Origin: Rhizobium sp. Root1203
GTDB taxonomy: Bacteria; Pseudomonadota; Alphaproteobacteria; Rhizobiales; Rhizobiaceae
Direction of reading: 5' to 3'
Length of the DNA stretch: 64,000 bases
NCBI RefSeq assembly: GCF_001424945.1
Contig: NZ_LMCW01000002.1
Coordinates: forward strand, 79,141-143,140
This document shows, one piece after another, positions 36,546 to 45,043 of this stretch (its first letter is position 1; every line of letters starts with the position of its first letter). The notes under the pieces were generated by a model. It was not told where the DNA came from, did no database searches, and saw nothing but the letters and a program-made list of their open reading frames with translations. The translations under genes and the position numbers were made by a program.

Positions 36546-36931
36546 CCGAGTTCCGTCTCGAAGCTGAAAGGAAGAAGCTCGTCCATGGTCATCGTCTTCT
36601 GCACGCCGGCTTCGTCGCAGAGATAGATTTTCGTGTCCTTGGACGCAAACTCCGAGATCTTCTGGCGGCAACCGCCGCAAGGCGGGCAGAGCGGCAGCTT
36701 CTCTGCGATGACGGCCATTTCGACGATCTTTTTGGCGCCTCCCATGATCATCGCGCTGATCGCCGTCGGTTCGGCGCACCAGCCCTGCGGGAAGGAGAGG
36801 TTCTCGATGTTCGCGCCGGTATAGACCTTGCCATCCTCGGCGCGGATGGCCGCGCCGACGGGGAATTTGGAGTAGGGAGCATGGGCAAAGGCCATGGCGC
36901 CGCGTGCGGCTTCGAAAAGGTCGTGGGACAT
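36542..36931 (-). CDS. cdd: Cytidine deaminase
   Basis: This 129-residue homotetrameric-type deaminase turns (deoxy)cytidine into (deoxy)uridine. Zinc ligands lie in WCAEPTAI (Cys with catalytic Glu) and PCGGCRQ. The length fits the short tetrameric class, not the long E. coli dimeric one. It follows the second permease gene by 4 bp, so uptake and catabolism are in one operon. Confidence 0.96.
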   Translation of the reverse strand: MSHDLFEAARGAMAFAHAPYSKFPVGAAIRAEDGKVYTGANIENLSFPQGWCAEPTAISAMIMGGAKKIVEMAVIAEKLPLCPPCGGCRQKISEFASKDTKIYLCDEAGVQKTMTMDELLPFSFETELG

Positions 36932-36935
36932 GCTC

Positions 36936-37907
36936 TCAACGCTCCTTCGTATAGGGTACGCCGCCGGCCTTAGGCGGTGTTGCAACGCCGATGAAGCCGG
37001 CGAGCAGGATGCAGGTCAGGACATAGGGCAGCGCCTGGAAGATCTGCACCGGCACCTCGCCGACCAGCGGCACCTGCTTGCCCTGCATGAAATTTGCCAG
37101 CGCATCGAGGAAGCCGAAGAGCAGGCAGGCGAACATGACGGGCACCGGCTTCCATTTGGCGAAGACCAGTGCTGCAAGTGCAATATAGCCCTTGCCGGCC
37201 GACATGTCCTTGATGAAGGCGGCCGACTGCGCGATTGCGAGATAGGTGCCCGAGAAGCCGCAAAGGATACCGGCGCAGATGACGGCGCGGTAGCGCAGCC
37301 AGCTGACGGAGATGCCGGCCGTGTCGACTGCGCCCGGGTTTTCGCCGACCGCGCGCAGACGCAGGCCGAAACGCGTGCGGTAGAGGATCCACCAGGAGAA
37401 CGGCACCGCAAGGAACGCCAGATAGGTGAGGATATTGTTGCCGGAGATCACGTTCGCATAGAGCGGTCCGATGACCGGCACCTCGCGCATTGCGTCGGCG
37501 CCGGGCAGGATGATTGGCGTGAAGCGCGCGTCGCCCGCCAGCTGGGGCGTGCGTCCGCCCTGTCCGAACCAGGCCTGACCAAGGACAATGGTGATACCCG
37601 CGACGAAGAAGTTGATCGCCACGCCGGAGATGATCTGGTTGCCGCGATTGGTGATCGAAGCGAAGCCGTGCACGAAACTGAGCGCGACGGAGCAGACGAT
37701 TCCGGCACCGAGGCCAAGCCAGGCCGAACCCGTGAGGTAGGCAACGCAGGCGGCCGCGAAGGCCGAGCCCAGCATCTTGCCTTCAAGGCCGATGTCGAAG
37801 ATGCCGGCCCGCTCGGAAAAAAGCCCGGCAAGAGCGGTGAAGATCAGCGGGATCGAGAGACGTACGGTCGAGCTCAGAACGCTGATGAAGATGTCATAAT
37901 AATCCAT
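36936..37907 (-). CDS. Nucleoside ABC transporter permease (NupQ/YufQ-like)
   Basis: This 323-residue inner-membrane permease of the branched-chain/ribose type (BPD_transp_2) has about eight to nine helices. Family landmarks are LFSERAGIFDIGLEGKMLGSAF near the N-terminus and VINFF-like and LRAVGENPGAVDTAGISV segments. It pairs with the next permease and the double ATPase to import nucleosides delivered by the BMP-type binding protein. It lies between the other permease gene and cdd. Confidence 0.92.
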   Translation of the reverse strand: MDYYDIFISVLSSTVRLSIPLIFTALAGLFSERAGIFDIGLEGKMLGSAFAAACVAYLTGSAWLGLGAGIVCSVALSFVHGFASITNRGNQIISGVAINFFVAGITIVLGQAWFGQGGRTPQLAGDARFTPIILPGADAMREVPVIGPLYANVISGNNILTYLAFLAVPFSWWILYRTRFGLRLRAVGENPGAVDTAGISVSWLRYRAVICAGILCGFSGTYLAIAQSAAFIKDMSAGKGYIALAALVFAKWKPVPVMFACLLFGFLDALANFMQGKQVPLVGEVPVQIFQALPYVLTCILLAGFIGVATPPKAGGVPYTKER

Positions 37908-37919
37908 CGTTCGCTCTCC

Positions 37920-39023
37920 CTACGCGCTCTTGAACTGTTGATAGACGCGCACCAGCGCCGGACGGAACATGTATTCCAGGGCACCGGCAAACAGGATGAC
38001 GAGACCTTGGATCACAAGGATCATTTCGCGGGTGATGTTTGGCATCTCGAAGGAGATCCAGTCGCCCCCCTGATAGAGAATGCCGAACAGGATCGCCGAC
38101 AGAACGATGCCGACAGGATGGTTGCGGCCCATCAGGGAGACGGCGATCCCGACGAAGCCGGCGCCGCCGACAAATTCCACCTGCAGGCGGGCGGACGAGC
38201 CCATGACAGGATTGAGCGCCATCATGCCGGCAAGCGCGCCGGAGAGCAGCATGGCGATCATGACGGTACGGGCATACGGAATGCCCGCATAGGAGGCGGC
38301 GCTCGGGCTGACGCCGAGCGTGCGCATCTCGAAGCCGAGTTTGGTGCGCCAGATCAGCAGCCACACGAAATAGGAGGCGACCAGCGCAATGATGAAGGAG
38401 ACGTTGAACGGAGCAGCGCCGAGCTTTGCGCCGAACATGTTCATCAGCCAGCCGAGCTTCGGCAGCTGCCCGCCCTCGAGGAACGTCCGGGTTTCCGGCG
38501 CCATCTTGCCCGGAACGATCAGGACGTGCACCAGCAGATAAACCATCAGCGCAGCGCCGATATAGTTGAACATGATGGTGGTGATGACGATATGGCTGCC
38601 GCGCTTCGCCTGCAGGAAAGCCGGAATGAAGGCCCAGGCTGCCCCGAACAGGCCCGCACCGACGACTGCCACCGGCATGGTCACATACCAGGGCACGTAG
38701 CGGTCGAGTGCAAGCGCCACCAGGGCGCAACCCAGGCCGCCCAGATAGGCCTGGCCCTCGGAGCCGATGTTGAAGAGGCCGGCATGGATGGCAACGGCGA
38801 CGGACAGGCCGGTGAAGATGAAGCTGGTGGCGTAGTACAGCGTAAAGCCGATCCCTTCGCCGCTGCCCAGCGCGCCCTCGATCAGCAGCGATAGGGCCGC
38901 CAGCGGGCTTTCGCCGATCAGCCAGACAACGAATCCGGAGATCAGGAAGGCCACGATCAGGTTCAGGATCGGTATGAGGCCGTAATTGATCCAGTTTGGA
39001 AGTGGGACGGAAGCAGTGCTCAT
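37920..39023 (-). CDS. Nucleoside ABC transporter permease (NupP/YufP-like)
   Basis: This 367-residue partner permease has a longer N-terminal region than NupQ, about ten helices and landmarks HAGLFNIGSEGQAYLGGLG, KRGSHIVITTIMFNYI and RTLGVSPSAASYAGI. An in-frame ATG 18 bp upstream is possible; 39023 lies 7 bp after the ATPase gene stop and gives the usual start. Together with NupQ it forms a heterodimeric channel. Confidence 0.92.
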   Translation of the reverse strand: MSTASVPLPNWINYGLIPILNLIVAFLISGFVVWLIGESPLAALSLLIEGALGSGEGIGFTLYYATSFIFTGLSVAVAIHAGLFNIGSEGQAYLGGLGCALVALALDRYVPWYVTMPVAVVGAGLFGAAWAFIPAFLQAKRGSHIVITTIMFNYIGAALMVYLLVHVLIVPGKMAPETRTFLEGGQLPKLGWLMNMFGAKLGAAPFNVSFIIALVASYFVWLLIWRTKLGFEMRTLGVSPSAASYAGIPYARTVMIAMLLSGALAGMMALNPVMGSSARLQVEFVGGAGFVGIAVSLMGRNHPVGIVLSAILFGILYQGGDWISFEMPNITREMILVIQGLVILFAGALEYMFRPALVRVYQQFKSA

Positions 39024-39030
39024 TAAGGCC

Positions 39031-40542
39031 TCACGCGGCAATGCCGGCCATCATCAGGCCGAGGGTCTGTTCACCGGCATCGGGCGTCTTCTCGCCGACC
39101 ACATGGCCGGCAAACATGACAAGGATACGGTCTGAAAGGGCGCGGATTTCGTCGAGCTCCACGGAAACGAGCAGGATGGCCTTGCCCGCGTCGCGCATCT
39201 CGATGATTCGGCGGTGAATGAACTCGATGGCGCCGATATCGACACCGCGGGTCGGCTGTCCGATGATCAGCGCCGACGGATCGCGTTCGATTTCGCGGGC
39301 GACGACGATCTTCTGCTGGTTGCCGCCGGAAAAGTTCGCTGTCTTCAGCCGTGGGTTCGGCGGACGGATATCGTATTTCTCGATCTTCTCCATGGCATCC
39401 TTGCGGATCGCCTCCAGGTCGAGCAGCGGGCCCTTGCTGTAGGCCGGATTGCGGTGATAGCCGAGTACCGAGTTTTCGTACTCCTCGAATTTCAGAACCA
39501 GACCCATGTGATGGCGGTCTTCGGGAATGTGGGCGAGGCCGAGTTCCCGAAGGCGCGCAGGATCCGCCTTGTCGATCGGCTGGCCGTCGAGCAGGACTTC
39601 GCCGGAATGCGGCTTGCGGATACCCGCGATCGCTTCCAGGAGTTCGGACTGCCCATTGCCGGCGACGCCCGCAACGCCTACGATCTCGCCGGCATGGACG
39701 TCAAACGAGACGTTGTCGACCATGACCACGCCGCGGTTGTCCTTGACCGAGAGATTGCGCACCGACAGCACGACCTTGCCGGGATTGGCCTCGCCCTTCT
39801 GCACGCGCAGCAGAACACGGCGACCGACCATCAGCTCGGCCAGCTCCTCGACCGTTGTTTCCGAGGTCTTGCGCGTTGCCACCATCTCGCCGCGGCGCAT
39901 GACGGAGACCGTATCGGTGATCGCCATGATTTCGCGCAGCTTGTGGGTGATCAGGATGACCGTCTTTCCCTGGTCGCGCAGCACGCCGAGGATCTTGAAC
40001 AGGTGGTCCGCTTCGGCAGGGGTCAAAACGCCTGTCGGCTCGTCGAGAATGAGAATCTCGGCGCCGCGATACATGGCCTTGAGAATTTCGACGCGTTGCT
40101 GCAGGCCGACCGGAAGCTGCTCTATGACGGCGTCCGGATTGACCTCCAGGCCATAGTCCTTCTCGAGGCGGCGCAGCTCGGCGCGGGCCGACGAGACGCC
40201 CCTGGCAAGCAGCGCGCCGCCTTCGGCGCCCAGCATGATGTTTTCCAGCACCGTGAAATTGTCGACCAGCATGAAATGCTGATGCACCATGCCGATGCCG
40301 GCCGAGATGGCGGCCTGGCTGTCCTTGATGGTCACGGGATTGCCGTTGACGCGGATCTCTCCGCTGTCGGCATGATAAAAACCGTAGATGATCGACATCA
40401 GTGTCGATTTTCCGGCACCGTTTTCCCCGATGATCCCGTGGATCGTGCCCTTGGCGACGGTGAGGTTGATGTTCTTGTTGGCGTGAACGGCACCGAATTT
40501 CTTGTCGATGCCCACAAGTTCGATAGCGGGCGTGTCTGTCAC
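39031..40542 (-). CDS. Nucleoside ABC transporter ATP-binding protein (two NBDs)
   Basis: This 503-residue tandem ATPase is of the RbsA/NupO type. The first NBD has Walker A GENGAGKS and signature LPVGLQQRV; the second has a degenerate Walker A (GVAGNGQSE) with FSGGNQQK, normal for this class. An ATG at 40590 is in frame but lies inside the terminator stem at 40564-40596. The GTG at 40542, with TTGGAG at good spacing, is therefore the likely start. The gene lies between the binding-protein gene and the permeases. Confidence 0.92.
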   Translation of the reverse strand: MTDTPAIELVGIDKKFGAVHANKNINLTVAKGTIHGIIGENGAGKSTLMSIIYGFYHADSGEIRVNGNPVTIKDSQAAISAGIGMVHQHFMLVDNFTVLENIMLGAEGGALLARGVSSARAELRRLEKDYGLEVNPDAVIEQLPVGLQQRVEILKAMYRGAEILILDEPTGVLTPAEADHLFKILGVLRDQGKTVILITHKLREIMAITDTVSVMRRGEMVATRKTSETTVEELAELMVGRRVLLRVQKGEANPGKVVLSVRNLSVKDNRGVVMVDNVSFDVHAGEIVGVAGVAGNGQSELLEAIAGIRKPHSGEVLLDGQPIDKADPARLRELGLAHIPEDRHHMGLVLKFEEYENSVLGYHRNPAYSKGPLLDLEAIRKDAMEKIEKYDIRPPNPRLKTANFSGGNQQKIVVAREIERDPSALIIGQPTRGVDIGAIEFIHRRIIEMRDAGKAILLVSVELDEIRALSDRILVMFAGHVVGEKTPDAGEQTLGLMMAGIAA

Positions 40543-40563
40543 TGCAGGCTCCAAATACGAAAA

Positions 40564-40596
40564 GGGCGTATGGCGAAAAGATTCCACCATACGCCC
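40564..40596 (-). terminator. Intra-operon terminator/attenuator after the nucleoside-binding protein gene
   Basis: On the minus strand GGGCGTATGG and CCATACGCCC form a perfect 10-bp stem (40587-40596 with 40564-40573) followed by TTTTCG. It lies 14 bp after the binding-protein stop and before the ATPase gene. Partial termination here would keep the periplasmic protein in excess over membrane components. Confidence 0.85.
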
Positions 40597-40610
40597 GTCT
40601 CAGTCGCGGA

Positions 40611-41603
40611 TCACTTCGGGCAAGCGTTGTCCGAGGTGTAATCGTGAACCTTGATGGTTCCTGCAATGATGTCGGCCTTGGCCTTGTCGACCGCTGCCTG
40701 CATTTCAGGCGTGATGAGCGCCTTGTTGTGCTCGTCGATGGCGGCCGCAACGCCGTCTTCCTTGACGCCGAGCGATTGAACGCCGGCGGTGAACTTGTCA
40801 CCCTTGACGTCGGTGAAGGCGTTGAAGACTGCGAGGTCGACGCGCTTGACCATCGAGGTCAGCACGGAACCCGGATGCAGGTAATTCTGGTTGGAGTCGA
40901 CGCCGATCGAGAACTTCTTGTTGTCGGCTGCCGTCTGCAGAACGCCGAGACCGGTTGCACCGGCAGCCGCGTAGACGACGTCTGCGCCCTGGTCGATCTG
41001 GTTCTTGGTAAGTTCGCCGCCGCGAACCGGGTCGTTCCAGGCAGCGCCGGTCGTGCCGGTCATGTTCTGGAAGACTTCGATCTTCGCATTGGCGGCGCGT
41101 GCGCCCTGCTCATAGCCGCATCCGAACTTGCGGATGAGCGGAATGTCCATGCCGCCGACGAAACCGACCTTGCCGGATTTGGACGCCATGCCGGCGAGAA
41201 GACCGACGAGGAACGAGCCCTCTTCTTCCTTGTATACGACCGAGCGGACGTTCGGCTTGTCGACCACGGCGTCAACGATGATGAACTTGGTGTCCGGGAA
41301 TTCGGCTGCGACCTTCTCGATTGCAGAGGTCCAGGCGAATGAAACGGCAACAACCGGGTTGAAACCGCGGCTTGCGAAGTTGCGGATCGCCTGTTCGCCC
41401 TGGGTGTCGCCAGTCGGCTCGAAGTCACGATACGCGACACCGGTTTCCTTCTTGAACTTTTCGGCGCCGTTGAAGGCTGCTTCGTTGAACGACTTATCGA
41501 ACTTCCCGCCGGTGCCGTAGACCAGTGCCGGCTTGACGTCGGCGGCAAGCGCCGTCGTGGACATGGCGGCCACGGCAAGGAGAGTCAGAAGGGATTTTTT
41601 CAT
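40611..41603 (-). CDS. BMP family nucleoside-binding periplasmic protein
   Basis: This 330-residue protein has a signal peptide ending near ALA-A (residue 20) and a BMP (basic membrane lipoprotein/PnrA) fold: LVYGTGGKFDKSFNEAAFNGAE, FVGGMDIPLIRKFGCGYEQGA, VVYAAAGATGLGVLQ and IGVDSNQNYL. There is no lipobox, so it is free in the periplasm. BMP proteins bind purine and other nucleosides; the downstream deo/cdd/pnp genes support this. It is the first gene of the operon, with AGGG as ribosome site and a structured leader upstream. Confidence 0.94.
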   Translation of the reverse strand: MKKSLLTLLAVAAMSTTALAADVKPALVYGTGGKFDKSFNEAAFNGAEKFKKETGVAYRDFEPTGDTQGEQAIRNFASRGFNPVVAVSFAWTSAIEKVAAEFPDTKFIIVDAVVDKPNVRSVVYKEEEGSFLVGLLAGMASKSGKVGFVGGMDIPLIRKFGCGYEQGARAANAKIEVFQNMTGTTGAAWNDPVRGGELTKNQIDQGADVVYAAAGATGLGVLQTAADNKKFSIGVDSNQNYLHPGSVLTSMVKRVDLAVFNAFTDVKGDKFTAGVQSLGVKEDGVAAAIDEHNKALITPEMQAAVDKAKADIIAGTIKVHDYTSDNACPK

Positions 41604-41633
41604 AGTGCAGCCCTGTTGTTAGTATTAGTTAGG

Positions 41634-41681
41634 GGTCCTCCCGCAAGCCTGTTTTCAGGCATGTCTGCGGAACCACCGACC
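41634..41681 (-). promoter_or_regulatory. Structured 5' leader upstream of the nucleoside-binding protein gene
   Basis: Read on the minus strand, nested stems form: GGTC with GACC (41678-41681 with 41634-41637), CCGCA with TGCGG (41666-41670 with 41641-41645) and GCCTG with CAGGC (41656-41660 with 41647-41651) around an AAAA loop, with unpaired GGTGGTT and GACAT on the 5' side. It ends about 30 nt before the start codon. It matches no riboswitch class that I recognise. Role unknown. Confidence 0.45.
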
Positions 41682-41867
41682 TTCCCCCGGAGGCCTGGCT
41701 GCGCGCATCCTTGCATGGCTCAAAAGAAAATTCACCAGAAATTTTTCGACTGGTAAAAATTTGCCGCAACTGCCAAAAATCAGCTCAAGCGGGCTGAATT
41801 TTGCGCAAAATCATCGATGGGTTGTGATTTTTCTAGGCATCGGGCAGCCAATACGGCTGCCGCCAAG

Positions 41868-42185
41868 CTAGGCAGCGAAGCGGCCGGCGGCCGGCTGCTT
41901 CTTGTAGCCGGCCATCCACAGCAGCAGCGAGAGCACGAGAAACACCGCAAATGCCGGCTGCATCATGAGCCATTGAAAGGCGAGCGTATAGAAGCGCGGG
42001 TGGATGTAGTAGGAGATGGAGGATTGCAATGCGTCAAGCGACGAGGCGTTCAGATCCTGCCACGCCGCGCCCATCGGCGTTATGACCACGGAGGAGGCCG
42101 CCACGGATTGAATGGAATCGACGGTCCCGGCAATCACAGCGACAGCCAGCGCAACAAGACTCGCCAAACGCAGTAGGAAACGCAT
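41868..42185 (-). CDS. Small membrane protein of unknown function (105 aa)
   Basis: This protein has two hydrophobic segments, an N-terminal one at about 3-22 (signal anchor or uncleaved signal) and a second at about 70-92, with about 45 polar residues between (WQDLNASSLDALQSSISYYIHP) and a short basic tail. No family is recognised. GGAGAG supports the start at 42185. It is transcribed away from tRNA-Ser and lies 264 bp upstream of, and on the same strand as, the nucleoside transporter operon. Confidence 0.7.
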   Translation of the reverse strand: MRFLLRLASLVALAVAVIAGTVDSIQSVAASSVVITPMGAAWQDLNASSLDALQSSISYYIHPRFYTLAFQWLMMQPAFAVFLVLSLLLWMAGYKKQPAAGRFAA

Positions 42186-42407
42186 CGATCTCTCCGGCCT
42201 TTGATCCGCCGGACAACCGCCGGCCAGCCGCATCATTCTCCACCCAACACAAAAATAGCGACGTGCTGGCGGAACTGCAATGGAGGCTCAGCCGCACTTT
42301 TACCGGAAGAAGTCAAAAAACTGTTAGATTTAGGTTGATCGCCGAAAATTCATCGGTATATATCGCGCCGTTCCAACGATTTGCGTCTGACGACGCAGGC
42401 CGGCAAA

Positions 42408-42497
42408 GGACAGGTGGCCGAGTGGTTTAAGGCGCACGCCTGGAACGCGTGTGTACGTGAAAGCGTACCGTGGGTTCGAATCCCACCCTGTCCGCCA
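42408..42497 (+). tRNA. tRNA-Ser(GGA)
   Basis: This 90-nt class-II tRNA has acceptor GGACAGG pairing with CCTGTCC, discriminator G and an encoded CCA. The anticodon loop CTGGAAC gives anticodon GGA (Ser, UCC/UCU codons). A long variable arm (GTACGTGAAAGCGTAC) is typical of tRNA-Ser, and the T-loop is GGTTCGAATCC. No integrase or repeated 3' end is seen beside it. Confidence 0.97.
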
Positions 42498-42797
42498 TCG
42501 AAATGCTAAGCCGCCAAAGTCTGTTGCTCGCTTCAAGTCGCGAGTGGGGGCATATTCCCAAGCACTATCCGAGGGTTGTTGATCCGGAGTGTCGGTAGAA
42601 GGACGGCGCGTTGGAATAGCTGTGCCCATCGTGTTGCCGCGGTATCGGTGTCCCGCGCGCCCTGGTGTTGCGCTTTCCCAACACGCCTTTGGGAATGCCC
42701 GATGACCTTGCCGTTTTCGGCGCTCGAAACACATTTTGGTCACGGATGGGCGTACAGGGAGACCGACCTACCCCAATCCATTGATCAATCGGAATCT
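42498..42797. other. 300-bp gene-free stretch after tRNA-Ser
   Basis: No gene is supported. The frame of the L,D-transpeptidase is open through much of it, but no part looks like a signal peptide. A 10-bp palindrome ATTGATCAAT sits near 42780, close to the next gene and possibly within its promoter. Confidence 0.45.
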
Positions 42798-43517
42798 TTG
42801 AAATTGCATCTGTTTTCTGTTCTTCGGCTGCTGTCCGCGGCAGCCGGCGCTATTCTTCTCGCGAGCTGTACCCAATTGCCGGCCGAGCGAATTGTCGTCG
42901 CGACACCCAATCCGCCGATCGTGAAGGCGGCCGTTCCCGAAAAAGTGCCCGCGCCCTCGCGCCCCGCGCCGGACAAGCCGGACTATCCGGCTATCTATGC
43001 GGACCGCAACGACGGAGACTACCACTTGCCGGCCATCGCCCATGCTGAGGTCGATCCCTACTATCTCCGCCAGGAGGTGGACTACGACACTGACGAGCCG
43101 CCCGGCTCGATCGTCGTCGATACCGAAACCAAATTCCTCTATTTCATCCTGAAGGACGGCCGGGCGATCCGCTATGGCGTCAGCCTCGGCGCGCAGGGCC
43201 GCGCCTGGAAGGGGCGCGCAATCATTCAGTGGAAGCGGAAGTGGCCCACATGGACCCCGACGCCCTCCATGATCGGGCGCAATCCGAAGCTCGAACAGTG
43301 GAAGCAGGGCATGCCGCCCGGCCTGCAGAACCCATTGGGCGCGCGGGCGCTCTATATCTTCCAGGATGGCCAGGACACGCTCTATCGCATCCACGGCTCG
43401 CCGGAATGGAAGACGATCGGCAAGAATGCCTCGTCCGGCTGCGTCCGCATGTTCAATCAGGACGCCATCGATCTCTACGATCGGGTAAGGGGCAAGGCGG
43501 TCCTTGTCGTGAAGTGA
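42798..43517 (+). CDS. L,D-transpeptidase (YkuD) lipoprotein
   Basis: The protein is about 239 residues: a lipoprotein signal (LFSVLRLLSAAAGAILLASC), a proline-rich linker, then a YkuD domain with the catalytic motif HGSPEWKTIGKNASSGCVRM, where the nucleophile is C215 counted from 42798. These enzymes make 3-3 cross-links in murein or attach proteins to it. A TTG at 42798 best fits the signal peptide; an ATG at 42702 would add 32 residues ahead of it. It is an isolated gene with a terminator after it, facing pncB. Confidence 0.88.
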   Translation: MKLHLFSVLRLLSAAAGAILLASCTQLPAERIVVATPNPPIVKAAVPEKVPAPSRPAPDKPDYPAIYADRNDGDYHLPAIAHAEVDPYYLRQEVDYDTDEPPGSIVVDTETKFLYFILKDGRAIRYGVSLGAQGRAWKGRAIIQWKRKWPTWTPTPSMIGRNPKLEQWKQGMPPGLQNPLGARALYIFQDGQDTLYRIHGSPEWKTIGKNASSGCVRMFNQDAIDLYDRVRGKAVLVVK

Positions 43518-43540
43518 CGCCGACAGCGGGGACGGCAGAG

Positions 43541-43566
43541 ACGCGGCCCATGCGCCGCGTTTTCCC
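43541..43566 (+). terminator. Terminator after the L,D-transpeptidase gene
   Basis: ACGCGGC (43541-43547) pairs with GCCGCGT (43554-43560), followed by TTTTCCC. It lies in the 52-bp gap between the convergent L,D-transpeptidase and pncB genes. Confidence 0.75.
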
Positions 43567-43569
43567 GTC

Positions 43570-44874
43570 TCAGACGAATACGGCCTGATCGACGCGGTCT
43601 TCCGTGCCGAAGAATTTCAGGTAGCGCTGGACTTCCTCGGGATCGCCGGTTGCCTTTTGCGGATTGTCGGACAGCTTGACGGCTGGGCGGCCGTTGGCGT
43701 CGCTGACTTTGCAGACGATGGAAATCGGGTTGAGGCCTGAAATCTCCGTCGGCGCGCAGCCGGCAAAGTCGTTGGTAAGGTTGGTTCCCCAGCCGAAGCT
43801 CATGCGCACGCGCCCCTCGAAATGCTTGTAGGTGTCGATGATCGCGTCCACGTCGAGGCCGTCGGAAAAGATGAGCAGCTTCTGGCGCGGATCGCGGCCC
43901 ATTTTCTTCCACCAGTCGATGATTTTCTCGCCGCCTTCGATCGGTGGGGCGCTGTCTGGGCGGAAGCCCGTCCAGTCGGCCACCCATTCCGGCGCGTCGC
44001 GCAGGAACGCGGCGGTGCCGAAGGCGTCGGGCAGAACGATCAGCAGGTTTCCGCCGTAGAGCTTGTTCCAGTCGCGCAGCACCTTGTAGGGCGCGTTGTG
44101 CAGCTCCTCGTCGGTCTGCGCCAGCGCGGCGGCCACCATGGGCAGTTCGTGGGCGTTCGTACCGACCGCCTCCAGATCCGAATCCATGGCCAGCAGGACG
44201 TTGCTCGTGCCGGTGAAGGCTGGGCCGATACCTTCCTTGAGCGCCTCCACGCACCAGCGCTGCCAGAGGAAACTGTGGCGGCGGCGCGTGCCGAAATCGG
44301 AGATGCGCAGGCCCGGCAGTTCGCGCAGCCGTTCCACCTTCTCCCACATCCGGGCCTTGGCACGTGCATAGAGAACGTCGAGCGTGAACGGGCCGAGCGC
44401 CCTCATCGCCGACCGCGACCTGAGTTCGTTGATGATGGCGAGTGCCGGAATTTCCCACATCGTGGTTTCCTTCCACGAGCCGTGGAAATCCAGCACATAC
44501 TGCCCGTCACGTTTTGACAGCTCATACTCGGGCAGCTGGAAATGCGAGAACCAGGCCAGAAACTCCGGCTCGAAAATCTGAGCGCGCCCATAGAAGCTGT
44601 TACCGGCCAGCCAGATCGTTTCCTTTTTCGACAGCTTGAGCGTCCGCGCGTGATCCAGCTGTTCGCGCAGTTCCCCCTCGTCGATTTCTTCGGCGAGATG
44701 AACGCGCTTCGTGCGATTGATCAGCGTGAAAGTGGCATCGACGTCGGGATAGAGCTTCCAGATCATCTGCAGCATCAGCAGCTTGTAGAAGTCCGTATCG
44801 ATCAGGCTTCGGACGATAGGGTCGAGCTTCCAAGCGTGATTGTAAACGCGCCGTGCGATGTCGGTCTTGGCCAT
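43570..44874 (-). CDS. pncB: Nicotinate phosphoribosyltransferase
   Basis: This 434-residue enzyme makes nicotinate mononucleotide from nicotinate, PRPP and ATP in the NAD salvage pathway. Motifs are [65 protein letters not shown] and [19 protein letters not shown] at 44874 is the preferred start because GGGTGG is correctly spaced; an ATG 9 bp upstream is less well placed. A 170-bp gap with a hairpin separates it from the reductase gene upstream, so it probably has its own promoter. Confidence 0.96.
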   Translation of the reverse strand: MAKTDIARRVYNHAWKLDPIVRSLIDTDFYKLLMLQMIWKLYPDVDATFTLINRTKRVHLAEEIDEGELREQLDHARTLKLSKKETIWLAGNSFYGRAQIFEPEFLAWFSHFQLPEYELSKRDGQYVLDFHGSWKETTMWEIPALAIINELRSRSAMRALGPFTLDVLYARAKARMWEKVERLRELPGLRISDFGTRRRHSFLWQRWCVEALKEGIGPAFTGTSNVLLAMDSDLEAVGTNAHELPMVAAALAQTDEELHNAPYKVLRDWNKLYGGNLLIVLPDAFGTAAFLRDAPEWVADWTGFRPDSAPPIEGGEKIIDWWKKMGRDPRQKLLIFSDGLDVDAIIDTYKHFEGRVRMSFGWGTNLTNDFAGCAPTEISGLNPISIVCKVSDANGRPAVKLSDNPQKATGDPEEVQRYLKFFGTEDRVDQAVFV

Positions 44875-44915
44875 GAATTCCACCCATTCATCCGTTCGGG
44901 CGCGCCAAGAACCGG

Positions 44916-44937
44916 CGCACGACGACCGGCTCGTGCG
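44916..44937. repeat. Hairpin in the pncB upstream region
   Basis: CGCACGA (44916-44922) pairs with TCGTGCG (44931-44937) around an 8-nt loop, about 40 bp ahead of pncB. It could be in the pncB leader or be the end of the reductase transcript; no T-run follows on the minus strand. Confidence 0.35.
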
Positions 44938-45043
44938 TCTTCTTATCGAAAAATCGGCCGATAATGTCCAGCTCTAATAACCGTCCGTCAATTGCCGCGG
45001 GTGCCGATCGCCTCGAGAGGTTGCCGAAAGGTTTCCGCCAGCC

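Noticed and set aside
36894..38894. 666-codon plus-strand frame opposite the two nucleoside permease genes
   Set aside because: The minus-strand permeases have clear families and helices; the plus-strand frame is rich in D, H, E and R with no domain.
42330..42743. 137-codon minus-strand frame over tRNA-Ser, with a WDSNPR-like stretch
   Set aside because: This is the familiar artefact of translating a tRNA-Ser antisense; the tRNA is certain.
42408..42797. tRNA-Ser as integration site of a genomic island
   Set aside because: No integrase, no repeat of the tRNA 3' end and no shift to foreign genes was seen downstream.
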